Assembly (NCBI RefSeq): GCF_000382225.1
Contig: NZ_KB907803.1
Coordinates: 1-64,000 of the forward strand
Length of the DNA: 64,000 nucleotides
Direction: 5' to 3'
From: Hymenobacter aerophilus DSM 13606
GTDB lineage: Bacteria > Bacteroidota > Bacteroidia > Cytophagales > Hymenobacteraceae
Made by a program: the position numbers and the translations under genes. Positions 1 through 7,958 of the stretch are shown here, piece after piece. Within the stretch, counting starts at the first letter, position 1. Every line of letters starts with the position of its first letter. The notes under the pieces are model-generated. The model saw only the letters and a list, made by a program, of their open reading frames with translations, made no database searches and was not told where the DNA came from.

Positions 1-270
1 AAAGACCTGGTGGCCCAACAGGGCGCCCTGCAAAGCATGAGCCGGCGCGGCAACTGCTACGACAACGCCCACGCCGAATCATTTTGGAGCCGCTTCAAAG
101 CCGAACTGCTCGACGGCGGCTCCTTCCCTGGCCTAGCCGAAGCCCGGCTCGAAATCAGCCACCACATTGCCTATTACAACGCGGAACGCCGGCATTCCGC
201 CCTCAATTACCAGTCGCCAAACCACTTCGAAACACAACTCCAAACAACGTCCCAACTCTGTCCAGCTTAG
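1..270 (+). CDS. IS3-family transposase OrfB, C-terminal fragment (5' end outside window)
   Basis: The frame is open from base 1 and stops at TAG 268-270, so the gene starts upstream of the window. About 89 codons are present. The residues SMSRRGNCYDNAHAESF match the last catalytic block of IS3/IS150-group DDE transposases, with the third acidic residue (Glu) in AESF, followed by the usual YYNAERRHSALNYQSP tail. It is the strand-transfer half of the IS3 transposase. Nothing visible suggests it is broken, but the other catalytic Asp residues and OrfA cannot be seen. Confidence 0.9.
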   Translation, partial: KDLVAQQGALQSMSRRGNCYDNAHAESFWSRFKAELLDGGSFPGLAEARLEISHHIAYYNAERRHSALNYQSPNHFETQLQTTSQLCPA

Positions 271-283
271 CTAGACCACCTCA
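1..283 (+). mobile_element. Right end of an IS3-family insertion sequence
   Basis: The transposase stop is followed at once by CTAGACCACCTCA (271-283). Read inward this is TGAGGTGGTCTAG, the 5'-TG...CA-3' terminus expected for an IS3 element. The exact right end at 283 and any 3-4 bp target duplication are inferred, because the left end is outside the window. Confidence 0.6.
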
Positions 284-331
284 ATGAGAGTCGTAGTAAA
301 TCCTATATGGATTCGGAAGCTAATTAACGAT

Positions 332-391
332 AAGGCCCCACTATAGTAGTAAGATAGATTTCTCTGCATCTCACTACTATAGCGGGGCTTT
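332..391. terminator. Long hairpin between IS end and amylomaltase gene
   Basis: Arms 332-350 and 373-391 pair over 19 bp with two mismatches or wobbles (aaggccccactatagtagt against its complement), with a 22-base loop. It lies just past the stop of the minus-strand amylomaltase gene and could end its transcript; the T-run is weak on both strands. Confidence 0.6.
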
Positions 392-412
392 CAATTCGCC
401 GCACCCTCTTAA

Positions 413-3136
413 TCAAACCGCCTCCCGGCCGCTCCGTTCTACCAGCGCCTGCACCTCGGCGTTGAAGCCGGCCTGCCCAACCAGCTCTTCCAGCGGCAGG
501 TGGAAGCGGTACTTCCAGAAGTGGGTGGGGTTGCTGGGCACGTTGATTTGCTCGGCCTGCGGGTCCTGGCGGCGTAGGTCGGCGCTGAGCGCCACGATGT
601 CCTGGAGCGGGAAGATGGCCCACATGGCGGGCGAGTGCAGGTGCTGCTCCAGTATTTCCCGCACTACCCAAGGCTCGCAGTAGAAGGGGGCCGCCTCGTG
701 GTGGTGGCCCAGGATGGTTTCGAAGAAGCGCTGGGTGCGGGTTGGGTCTTCTTCCCACCAGCCGCGCAGCGTGCTCATGTCGTGCGAGCCGGGGCTGACC
801 ACGCTCAGGTAGGGCGCGCGGTCGGGGTGGCCGAACTCGGTGCTGGGGTCGGCGGGCATGCGCTGGATGTGTAGGCCCAGAATGCCCAGATCCTTCATCA
901 CCCCGGGTACTGAGGCGGGCACCATGCCGAGGTCTTCGCCACAGATGAGCATGTTGGTGGCCCAGCGCACGGGCGGCAACTTGGTGAGGCCCTGCTCGCG
1001 CCAGAAACCCTCGTGGCGCTGGTAGAAAAAGTCGTTGTAGAGGGCCTCCAGGCGGGGGCGGGTGGCCTCGTTGAGCTCCCGGAACGAGCGACTCAGCGTG
1101 AGGGTGATGCGCGGATGATAGTGGTCGGGCTGCTGGTCGTCGGGCACCAGCAGCACCTCGTTGGCCAGCCCGAACAGACCGGCGCGCAGCCAGTGGTAGT
1201 AGTCGGTCTGGGCTGGGTCGGCTTCGGTTTTCGCGTTGATAACGGCCTCCATCTGGCGCTGGGTGCGCACAAACTCCCGGAGGCGGATGGTGCCGAGCGC
1301 ATCGGCTTCCATGAACTCATCGAACACCACCTGCGCCTGGCCACCGAATACCTCCTGCACCACGTGCCAGCGGATGTAGGGCTCACACAGCCGGCCGTAG
1401 TCGAACCACCCGATACGCTGCTCGATTTCTTGCTGCGAGAAGGGCAGCGCGGGCGAGAAGTGGCCCAGCAGGCCCTCCACCGAGTGCGCTGGAATTTCCC
1501 AGATGCGGAAGAAACCCAGAATGTGGTCGATGCGGAGCGCGTCGAAGTAGCGGGCCAGGTGGCCCATGCGCTGCTGCCACCACTGGTAGCCGTCGAGGGC
1601 CATCTGCTCCCAGTTGTAGGTCGGGAAGCGCCAGTTCTGACCGGTTGTGGAGAAGTCGTCGGGCGGGGCGCCGGCCTGCTGATGCAGGTGGTAAAGCTCG
1701 GGCTGGGTCCAGGCATCCACCGAGTGCCGGTAGATGCCGATGGGCAGGTCGCCCTTCACCACCACGCCCCGCTCGCGGGCGTAGGCCACGGCCTCGCGCA
1801 GCTGCTTATCCAGATGAAACTGCAGGAAGAAGAACAGCCCGAATTCGTCGAAATCAGGGTTGGTTTCGCTGGTAAGACGTTCTACCTCGGCCGGGGTGCG
1901 GTATTCGGCGGGCCACTGGTGGAAATCGGCCGTGCCGAACTGGTCGCGCAGACCGCAGAAGGCTGCGTAGGGCAGCAGCCAGGCCGCCTGCTCGTCGCGG
2001 AAGGCGTGGAAGTCCGCATCGGCCAGAAATGCCGCTTTCTCCTGCTGATAGAGCTGGCGCAGGAAGTGCCACTTGGCGGCCATCACGGGCTCGTAGTCCA
2101 CGAAATCCTTCGCATTCAGCTCGTCGCGCAACTGCGCCAGTTGCTGGCGGGCAGCTGGGTCGCGCAGCTCGGCCACCGCCTCCAGGTTGAGGTACTGCGG
2201 GTGCAGAGCAAACACCGAAATGGCGGCGTAGGGGTAGCTGTCGACCCAGGTGTGGGTGGCCACCGTGTCGTTGATGGGCAGCACCTGCACCAGCTGCAGG
2301 CCGGCGGCTACGGCCCAATCTACCAGCAGCTTCAGGTCGGGGAATTCGCCCACGCCCAGGCCCCGGCGGCTGCGGAGCGAAAATACGGGCAGCGCTACGC
2401 CGGCCCCGCGCCAGGGCGCCGCCGCATAGTTGTACTGGTTATCAGCCTGCACGTGCAAGGTCTGCGGGTCGATTTCGGCCGGCAGCAGCCGATCGGCCCC
2501 GGCCTCCAGCTCCGTCAGCTGCCCGGTAGCCGGGTCCCGGATGCCATATTTATAGCGGGTTTCGGTGGCGAGCGTGGCCAGCGTTACCTCGGCCGTCCAG
2601 GTAGGGTAGTCGGCATCCGACAGCACCACGGCCCGGGCAGCGTCCCAGGCGCCCAGCGCGGCATCGGAGCCCAGCACGCACAGCTGCTGGCCGGGCGCCA
2701 CGCGTGGGGCCGTTAGTTGAAAGCGTACGGCCGGACCAGCGGTGACGGGCACTGCCGGGGCCGCCGGGGCGGGGCGGCGGAACAGGGCCTCGGTGAAGGC
2801 GGCCGTGAACAGCTCGTTTTCGGGTTGCGCGGGGGCGCGCCACCAGTCGGCCAGCACCAGCCGGCCGAAGGAGGGCGCGGCAGTAGGCAGCGGACGGTCG
2901 GGGCCCCATTCCCAGTGGCGGCCGCCGTCGCGCTCATCGAGCAGCAGGTATTTATAGGCGCCATCTACCGAACCGGCGGGCAGTTCCAGCTCGCGGCTCC
3001 AGAGGCCGGAAACCTCGTCGTAGTGCAGGGGCAGGGCGGCTTCGGGCGCCCACTGGCCCAGGGCGGGCAGCGAGCCGCAAACCACCAGCCGCTGGCCCCA
3101 TTCGGTGCGGTAGGGAAGCGTAAAACGAACAATCAT
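413..3136 (-). CDS. malQ: 4-alpha-glucanotransferase (amylomaltase, GH77) with two N-terminal CBM20 starch-binding domains, DPE2-like
   Basis: A 907-residue enzyme that would transfer alpha-1,4-glucan segments between maltodextrins or glycogen in the cytoplasm. Two CBM20-type domains (about residues 1-105 and 135-235) each show the yKY(lG) / W(E)-type motif pattern of starch-binding modules, and the GH77 barrel starts near residue 260. The GH77 nucleophile is D537 in RIDHILGFF, the acid/base is E734 in GEDLGMV, and the third Asp is in SHDMSTLRG. The 197-residue distance between nucleophile and acid/base (about 50 in ordinary MalQ) indicates the large insertion typical of plant DPE2 and its bacterial relatives. 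There is no signal peptide. It is a lone gene on this strand, with a hairpin 22 bp past the stop. Confidence 0.95.
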   Translation of the reverse strand: MIVRFTLPYRTEWGQRLVVCGSLPALGQWAPEAALPLHYDEVSGLWSRELELPAGSVDGAYKYLLLDERDGGRHWEWGPDRPLPTAAPSFGRLVLADWWRAPAQPENELFTAAFTEALFRRPAPAAPAVPVTAGPAVRFQLTAPRVAPGQQLCVLGSDAALGAWDAARAVVLSDADYPTWTAEVTLATLATETRYKYGIRDPATGQLTELEAGADRLLPAEIDPQTLHVQADNQYNYAAAPWRGAGVALPVFSLRSRRGLGVGEFPDLKLLVDWAVAAGLQLVQVLPINDTVATHTWVDSYPYAAISVFALHPQYLNLEAVAELRDPAARQQLAQLRDELNAKDFVDYEPVMAAKWHFLRQLYQQEKAAFLADADFHAFRDEQAAWLLPYAAFCGLRDQFGTADFHQWPAEYRTPAEVERLTSETNPDFDEFGLFFFLQFHLDKQLREAVAYARERGVVVKGDLPIGIYRHSVDAWTQPELYHLHQQAGAPPDDFSTTGQNWRFPTYNWEQMALDGYQWWQQRMGHLARYFDALRIDHILGFFRIWEIPAHSVEGLLGHFSPALPFSQQEIEQRIGWFDYGRLCEPYIRWHVVQEVFGGQAQVVFDEFMEADALGTIRLREFVRTQRQMEAVINAKTEADPAQTDYYHWLRAGLFGLANEVLLVPDDQQPDHYHPRITLTLSRSFRELNEATRPRLEALYNDFFYQRHEGFWREQGLTKLPPVRWATNMLICGEDLGMVPASVPGVMKDLGILGLHIQRMPADPSTEFGHPDRAPYLSVVSPGSHDMSTLRGWWEEDPTRTQRFFETILGHHHEAAPFYCEPWVVREILEQHLHSPAMWAIFPLQDIVALSADLRRQDPQAEQINVPSNPTHFWKYRFHLPLEELVGQAGFNAEVQALVERSGREAV

Positions 3137-3316
3137 CGGAAGCTAAATCAGGGATAAACCGGTCCGAAAGATACGGGTTAATAGCCTGTAACAGGCGCTC
3201 TTCGGAGCAAAAAACCACCGGTTCAGCCCCCAAACTACCGGTTCAACCCTCTAATTAATGCCGCATTAGCGGCTGGGCGGTGCCGGGTTGACAAATGCTG
3301 CTGGACCCGCAGCGGC

Positions 3317-3574
3317 CTACTTCTGGTCGCGGCGCGGCAGCCGGGGCTGTACCCGTTGCCCCCCGCTGCTGTCGTAGCCGGCGGCGGGGTTGCGGAAGAA
3401 AGCAAACCAGCAGATGATAAGCACGGCCCAGCCGACGGCCAGCACGACCAGCGTAGCGCCGCTGCGCAGTAGCGTGTCGTGGCTGACCAGGCTGATGCCC
3501 CAGATGCGCAGCACCAGCAGCCCGGCCAGCGCCAGGCCCACCAGGATAATAGCGAATCCAACTAGCTTTTTCAT
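3317..3574 (-). CDS. Small two-helix inner membrane protein, unknown function
   Basis: Encodes 85 residues. Two hydrophobic segments (about residues 4-26 and 38-62) are followed by a basic, Arg/Gln-rich cytoplasmic-looking tail (RVQPRLPRRDQK). The ATG is chosen because MKKLVGFAI gives a normal first helix. A longer frame in another register (3235-3561) is a shadow. I do not recognise a family. It sits 55 bp downstream of the zinc-ribbon gene on the same strand, so co-transcription is possible. Confidence 0.7.
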   Translation of the reverse strand: MKKLVGFAIILVGLALAGLLVLRIWGISLVSHDTLLRSGATLVVLAVGWAVLIICWFAFFRNPAAGYDSSGGQRVQPRLPRRDQK

Positions 3575-3629
3575 GGTCGAATGGGTTTAAAACCGGAGGG
3601 ATTGGTACGGCCGAATTACGGCGCGCAAC

Positions 3630-3992
3630 TCATAATTTATCGAGCCAAGTCCGCCGCTTGATGGCGTACTCTTCGGGGGTGAGAATGCCTTCGTCGAGCA
3701 GCAGTTTGAGCTTTTGCAGCTGCTGAACGGGGTCGGCATCGGGCGGGGCGCTGGTAGTGCTTTCGGTTTGGGAGGCGAAGACCTTGCCCAGCTCGGCGCC
3801 GGCAATCAGGCCGGGGCGGTTGGGCGTGGCCGGGGTGCCGAGCTTCCGCTCGGTATAGTTGATGTTGATGTCGTCGTTGTCGAGGAAGTATTCGGTGCCG
3901 CAATTGTCGCAGCGGAAATGCTCGGGGCGAACCTGCGTTTTCTGGGTGCTGCCGCACTGCGGACACTTGAGAGCTTTAATCGATTTGGCCAT
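3630..3992 (-). CDS. Zinc-ribbon protein with C-terminal SHOCT-like segment
   Basis: Encodes 120 residues. The N-terminus has a four-cysteine zinc ribbon, CPQCGS at about 10-15 and CDNCGTEYF at about 29-37. A polar linker follows, and the last 35 residues (LQKLKLLLDEGILTPEEYAIKR) match the SHOCT pattern (L..L...G.it.eEfe..K..LL). SHOCT segments are thought to act in oligomerisation or peptide binding; the ribbon may bind nucleic acid or protein. It is cytoplasmic, with no signal peptide or TM segment. The precise role is unknown. Confidence 0.85.
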   Translation of the reverse strand: MAKSIKALKCPQCGSTQKTQVRPEHFRCDNCGTEYFLDNDDININYTERKLGTPATPNRPGLIAGAELGKVFASQTESTTSAPPDADPVQQLQKLKLLLDEGILTPEEYAIKRRTWLDKL

Positions 3993-4190
3993 GCAGAAGG
4001 CAGTTCTTGGGGCAGCGGCGGGCCCGCGGCGGAAGAAGTACGGCTCCCAAAAATTACGCCCCCGCTATACTTTGGTTATGTTGCCGGCGTAACCGGTGGG
4101 GGCGGCCGGTAATAGACGCCCCCCGAACATAGTACGTTTTCAATCGGCTGAGCCAGGGGCCGGTCTTTTAGCAATACGGAGATAAACCCT

Positions 4191-4793
4191 ATGACCTTAC
4201 AAAGCGCGCTTGCTGAAATCGGCCAGCTCTGGCCTGGCAAACATCCCTTCGGGTTCGGCCACGGCGGCGCGGCGGCCCGGCTCGGTGCCGAATTCAACCA
4301 GCCCCTGCCGCCCGACCTGGTGGATTACCTCAACCGCGTAGCCCCGGCCGAAGACGTTTACTTTGACACGGTGGGCAATCCATTGGAGCTCTACGGGTTG
4401 CCCCGCTTAGGTGCACATCAGGACGGCTACAGCTGGAATTCTGTAGCTCAGCAGCCCATTCCCGACTGGAACCCCGACTTTTTCCTGCTCGGCGACGAGG
4501 GAGCCGACCCGGTGCTGCTGGACCTGGGGCACTCTGAAGCGGGCATCCAGCGGCTCCGGCACGGGGCCGGCGACTGGCAAACCGGCGACACCATGGCCGA
4601 TACGCTGGGGCAGTTTCTGCTATGCGCCGCCGCCCGGCACCACGCGCTGAATGCCTTCGAAGCAGACCCTTTCGTAGACGACGACAAGGGCTTCAGCCTG
4701 GCCCCGCGGGCTGCCGAGTGGTTGTTCCCGCGCCTGCGCCGCTGGGCCGGACCGCACTATGCCGCCTGGGTCGAGGATTTCGACAACGCCTGA
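4191..4793 (+). CDS. SMI1/KNR4 (SUKH)-like protein
   Basis: Encodes 200 residues with no signal peptide. The central part (PLPPDLVDYLNRVAPAED, then DWNPDFFLLGDEGADPVLLD) fits the SUKH pattern: helical N-terminus with LP.dl..yL, then a strand reading DFflfGdegadPvllDl. SUKH proteins in bacteria often serve as immunity proteins for toxins or as small binding modules; no toxin is adjacent here. The gene is 49 bp upstream of the Gly-Gly-ended protein and DUF4132 genes on the same strand, so an operon is likely. The ATG at 4191 is the only reasonable start. The family call rests on pattern, not on a search. Confidence 0.7.
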   Translation: MTLQSALAEIGQLWPGKHPFGFGHGGAAARLGAEFNQPLPPDLVDYLNRVAPAEDVYFDTVGNPLELYGLPRLGAHQDGYSWNSVAQQPIPDWNPDFFLLGDEGADPVLLDLGHSEAGIQRLRHGAGDWQTGDTMADTLGQFLLCAAARHHALNAFEADPFVDDDKGFSLAPRAAEWLFPRLRRWAGPHYAAWVEDFDNA

Positions 4794-4842
4794 GTTTGTT
4801 GCGCAGAAAACCCCATCTTTCCCCTCTCAACCACGAATCACT

Positions 4843-5235
4843 ATGCCCACGCTCACTATCCTCGACGAAACGGCCAGCGGCAGCATCATCAGCCGTCTGG
4901 AGCTGGAAATCAGCCAGGAAACCCTGACCGTCCGCGAAATGATTACCCGCCGCGTGCTGGGCGAAGTAGCGGCCTACAATGAGCGGCAGAACGGCGTGTT
5001 CCAGGGCCTGGTGCAGCCTACCGAATCGGAGCGGGCGCTCAACGGCTACAAGCTGCGGCCCACTAAACGCATCGACGGCGAACAGCAGGTGTACCGCGCC
5101 CTGGAGGCGTTTCAGCAAAACGGGTTCTTCGTGCTGGTGAACGACCGGCAGGCCGAAAGCCTGGACGACGCCGTGTGGCTGGGCGACGGGGCCACCGTTA
5201 GCTTCGTGAAGCTCACGCCGCTGGTCGGCGGCTGA
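4843..5235 (+). CDS. Putative beta-grasp (ubiquitin/MoaD-like) small protein ending in Gly-Gly
   Basis: Encodes 130 residues. The N-terminus reads as a beta hairpin (TLTILDET, then RLELEISQET) followed by LTVREMITRRVLGEV, the T.v.eli helix of beta-grasp proteins. The end, LDDAVWLGDGATVSFVKL then TPLVGG, resembles MoaD/ThiS tails (L.dGdeV.f..pv.GG) and stops exactly at GG. The start is ATG 4843; the open frame extends to 4759 but MPTLTIL fits the fold. The DUF4132 gene begins 3 bp after its stop, so the two are almost certainly co-translated. In known families a terminal GG is activated for thiocarboxylation or isopeptide bonding; no E1, E2 or JAB partner is present in this window, so that role is inference only. 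Confidence 0.75.
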   Translation: MPTLTILDETASGSIISRLELEISQETLTVREMITRRVLGEVAAYNERQNGVFQGLVQPTESERALNGYKLRPTKRIDGEQQVYRALEAFQQNGFFVLVNDRQAESLDDAVWLGDGATVSFVKLTPLVGG

Positions 5236-5238
5236 GCC

Positions 5239-7824
5239 GTGCATCTGCTGAACCGTTTTCTTGCCTTGTTCAACAAACCGGCGGCCGCCCCAGCCGCTAA
5301 TGAAACTGCTATGTCTAAAACCGAAGAAATTTCCCACACTATTTTAGAGGACCCCAGCCCCGAAGCTCAGGAGATGAAAGGTGTACTATCTGAACTACTG
5401 CGGCAAGCACTTGATGGCGGGTATAATTCGAAGCTCACAAGCCTATCTGCTTACCAGTCCGTGAGGGTCTGCGATGCTGCCTACCAAGGCCGGGTGATAT
5501 TGGCGCTGGGAGCCGCATATGCACGTTCCCGTACTAATGAACACGATTACCGGCTCCACTATACGCTAGGCGAAATTCTGGCAGCACTGTTGCGAACTAA
5601 ACTTAATCTTAATGAAGAAAATTTATTAAGACTTCTAAAAATTAGTGATTTAACAGGTGATGTATATCCTAGCGTAAGAGTGCTGATGACTTATAATTCC
5701 TTTCCGCTTGGTGCCGTCATAAATCATGTGGTTAAGCTGGCAAAGCAGCAGCGACTAAGTCAGCCTATGCAAGCACTTCTGGGTCAACTGAGCGACAACA
5801 CTGCCGGCCAAACCGGGAATTTGCTTGAAATTCACCGCAAAATTCGGGGGGCGTTAGGCCAAACTAATAATGTACATGGCTTGTCTGTGGTGTTTGCCGA
5901 TGGCGATCCACTGGGCCAAGCCCTACAACAGTTCTTAGCCAATCTCACCCCAACCGACTCCACCACATTGGCTTGGCTGCAACTGCTGCAACTCTGGCAG
6001 AAAGCCACAACTGGCCAGCCTACCGCCAAGTTGCGCAAAGGGCTGGATGATGCCACTGCCGCCGTGGGGGCCGAAGCTGTGCGCGAGCAAGGCCGTATTT
6101 GGCTGGATTTGCTGCTGTCTATGCCCGTGGAGCAGGAAAGCCACACCAGCCATAACTACACCTACACCTACCTGCTGGAGGCCAACGCCATAGCGGCCAA
6201 GGGCCTCGTCTGGACTATGCAGCCGCTGGCCGACGCGGCCGTGCTGACCCAGCTCACGGCACTGGTGGCCAAGTGCTTCCGTAAGATTCCGGGTAAGGGC
6301 CCGTTGGCCGAGGGGCTGGGCAACGCTGGCCTGTTGGCCCTCTCGCAGAACGGCCTGCCCGGCGTGGCGGCCCTGGCACGGGTGCGGGGCAAAATCCGCC
6401 AGAGCAACACCCAGGCGCTTATTGCCCGATACATTGAGCAGGAGTCGGTGAAGCTGGGCGTGAGTCCGGCCGAGATTGAGGACATGGCCGCGCCCGATTT
6501 CGGGCTGGAAAACGGCCGCCTGACCGAGGCGCTGGGCGACTACACCGCCACGCTGGAGTTGGCGGGGGGCAAGGCCGAGCTGCGCTGGCAGAAGGGCGAC
6601 AAGGCTCTAAAAAGTGCCCCCGCCGCTCTCAAAGCCACCCATGCCGACGAGCTGAAGGAGCTGAAAGCGGCCCAGACCAACGCCCAGCAAACCTATACCG
6701 CCCAGCGCGACCGGCTCGACCGCAGTTTCGTGGCGGGCCGGCGCATTGCCTGGCCCTGGTTCGCGCAGTACTACCTCCACCACGGCCTGATGAGCCTGCT
6801 GGCCCGCCCCCTCATCTGGCGGCTGCACCAACCCGACGGCACGTTTCAGGACGCTATTTTTCGGGCGGACGCCTGGCAGGACGCGCAGGGCCGGCCGGTG
6901 CCCGCGCCGGCGGCCGACACCGAAATGCAGCTCTGGCACCCGGTGCTGGCCCCGGCCGAAGAGGTGCTGGCCTGGCGGCAGCTGCTGGACGGCTGGCAGC
7001 TGCGGCAGCCGCTCAGGCAGGCCTACCGCGAGGTGTACCTGCTCACGCCGCCCGAGGAGCGCACCAACACCTACTCCAACCGCATGGCGGCCCACGTGCT
7101 CAAGCAGCACCAGTTCAACAGCCTGGCCAAGCTGCGGGGCTGGCGCTACAGCCTGCTGGGCGCCTACGACAAAGGGTACGAATCCGACATGGCCAGCCTG
7201 CCCCTGCCCGCCCACAACCTCACGGCCGAGTTCTGGGTGAGTGAGGTGGATGCCGATGGCGAGTGGAACGACACCGGCATCTACAACTACGTGAGCACCG
7301 ACCAGGTCCGGTTTGTGCGCAACGACGAGCCGGTGCCGCTGCCCCAGGTGCCGCCATTGGTGCTCTCGGAAGCCATGCGCGACGTGGACCTGTTCGTGGG
7401 CGTGGCCTCGGTGGGCAACGACCCGCAGTGGCGCGACAACGGTGGCCTGGTTCAGTACCGCACCTACTGGGAGCAGTACAGCTTCGGCGAGCTGGGCGAA
7501 GTGGCCAAAAACCGCAAGCTGGCCCTGGAACGCCTGGTGCCCCGCCTCAAAATCGGCAAGGTGAGCGAAATAAAGGGCAACTTCCTGGTGATGAAGGGCA
7601 CGCGGCACGTCTACAAAATCCACCTCGGCTCGGGCAACATCCTCATGGAGCCCAACGACCAGTACCTGTGCATCGTGCCCGACCGCTCGGCCAAAACCAT
7701 GGGCGCCACCGATGTTTTCCTGCCCTTCGAGGGCGACGCCGTGCTGTCTATCATCCTCAGCAAAGCCCTGCTGCTGATGGAGGACGACAAGATAACCGAC
7801 GAAACCATCCTGCGTCAGCTATAG
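5239..7824 (+). CDS. DUF4132 domain protein (YehI/MolR-like)
   Basis: Encodes 861 residues from GTG 5239, which leaves a 3-bp spacer after the previous stop; ATG 5311 (MSKTEEIS, 837 residues) is the alternative. The N-terminal two thirds look helical and repeat-like. The DUF4132 signature occupies about residues 520-690: RPLIWRLHQPDG, FQDAIFRADAW, W(R)QLLDGWQLRQPLRQ, AYREVYLLTPPEERT, YSNRMAAHVLKQHQF, and LRGWRYSLLGAYDKG. In E. coli, YehI belongs to this group and sits near MoxR and VWA genes; the biochemical role is unknown. Here the partners are a Gly-Gly-ended protein and a SUKH-like protein. Bases about 5350-5950 are clearly less GC-rich than the rest of the gene, suggesting a mosaic origin of the N-terminal part. 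Confidence 0.85.
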   Translation: MHLLNRFLALFNKPAAAPAANETAMSKTEEISHTILEDPSPEAQEMKGVLSELLRQALDGGYNSKLTSLSAYQSVRVCDAAYQGRVILALGAAYARSRTNEHDYRLHYTLGEILAALLRTKLNLNEENLLRLLKISDLTGDVYPSVRVLMTYNSFPLGAVINHVVKLAKQQRLSQPMQALLGQLSDNTAGQTGNLLEIHRKIRGALGQTNNVHGLSVVFADGDPLGQALQQFLANLTPTDSTTLAWLQLLQLWQKATTGQPTAKLRKGLDDATAAVGAEAVREQGRIWLDLLLSMPVEQESHTSHNYTYTYLLEANAIAAKGLVWTMQPLADAAVLTQLTALVAKCFRKIPGKGPLAEGLGNAGLLALSQNGLPGVAALARVRGKIRQSNTQALIARYIEQESVKLGVSPAEIEDMAAPDFGLENGRLTEALGDYTATLELAGGKAELRWQKGDKALKSAPAALKATHADELKELKAAQTNAQQTYTAQRDRLDRSFVAGRRIAWPWFAQYYLHHGLMSLLARPLIWRLHQPDGTFQDAIFRADAWQDAQGRPVPAPAADTEMQLWHPVLAPAEEVLAWRQLLDGWQLRQPLRQAYREVYLLTPPEERTNTYSNRMAAHVLKQHQFNSLAKLRGWRYSLLGAYDKGYESDMASLPLPAHNLTAEFWVSEVDADGEWNDTGIYNYVSTDQVRFVRNDEPVPLPQVPPLVLSEAMRDVDLFVGVASVGNDPQWRDNGGLVQYRTYWEQYSFGELGEVAKNRKLALERLVPRLKIGKVSEIKGNFLVMKGTRHVYKIHLGSGNILMEPNDQYLCIVPDRSAKTMGATDVFLPFEGDAVLSIILSKALLLMEDDKITDETILRQL

Positions 7825-7835
7825 AGCGGCAACGT

Positions 7836-7948
7836 TATAGCGGTTTCGCGAACGATGTGTCCCGACCGATTCTACCTGATGCCCCAGGGCTAAACTCCTG
7901 GGCTATGTAGTGGCTTATCAAGGCTACATCGTTCACGAAACTGCTATA
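7836..7948. repeat. Nested palindromic intergenic element
   Basis: Outer arms of 23 bp (7836-7858 and 7926-7948) pair with two mismatches. An inner hairpin, CCCAGG...CCTGGG, lies around 7882-7902. The element fills almost the whole spacer between the DUF4132 gene and the TPM lipoprotein gene. It looks like a small non-coding mobile or REP-like unit; it could also act as a terminator. Confidence 0.65.
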
Positions 7949-7958
7949 TCCCAACTGC

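Noticed and set aside
1013-2716. Long open frame antisense to the amylomaltase gene (567 codons)
   Set aside because: Its composition is the shadow of the GC-rich GH77 gene; there are no motifs, and the opposite strand has catalytic residues and full domain order. The same applies to long antisense frames at 9828-11081, 12369-13985, 18826-20832, 26518-28725, 54462-56753 and 60669-62264.
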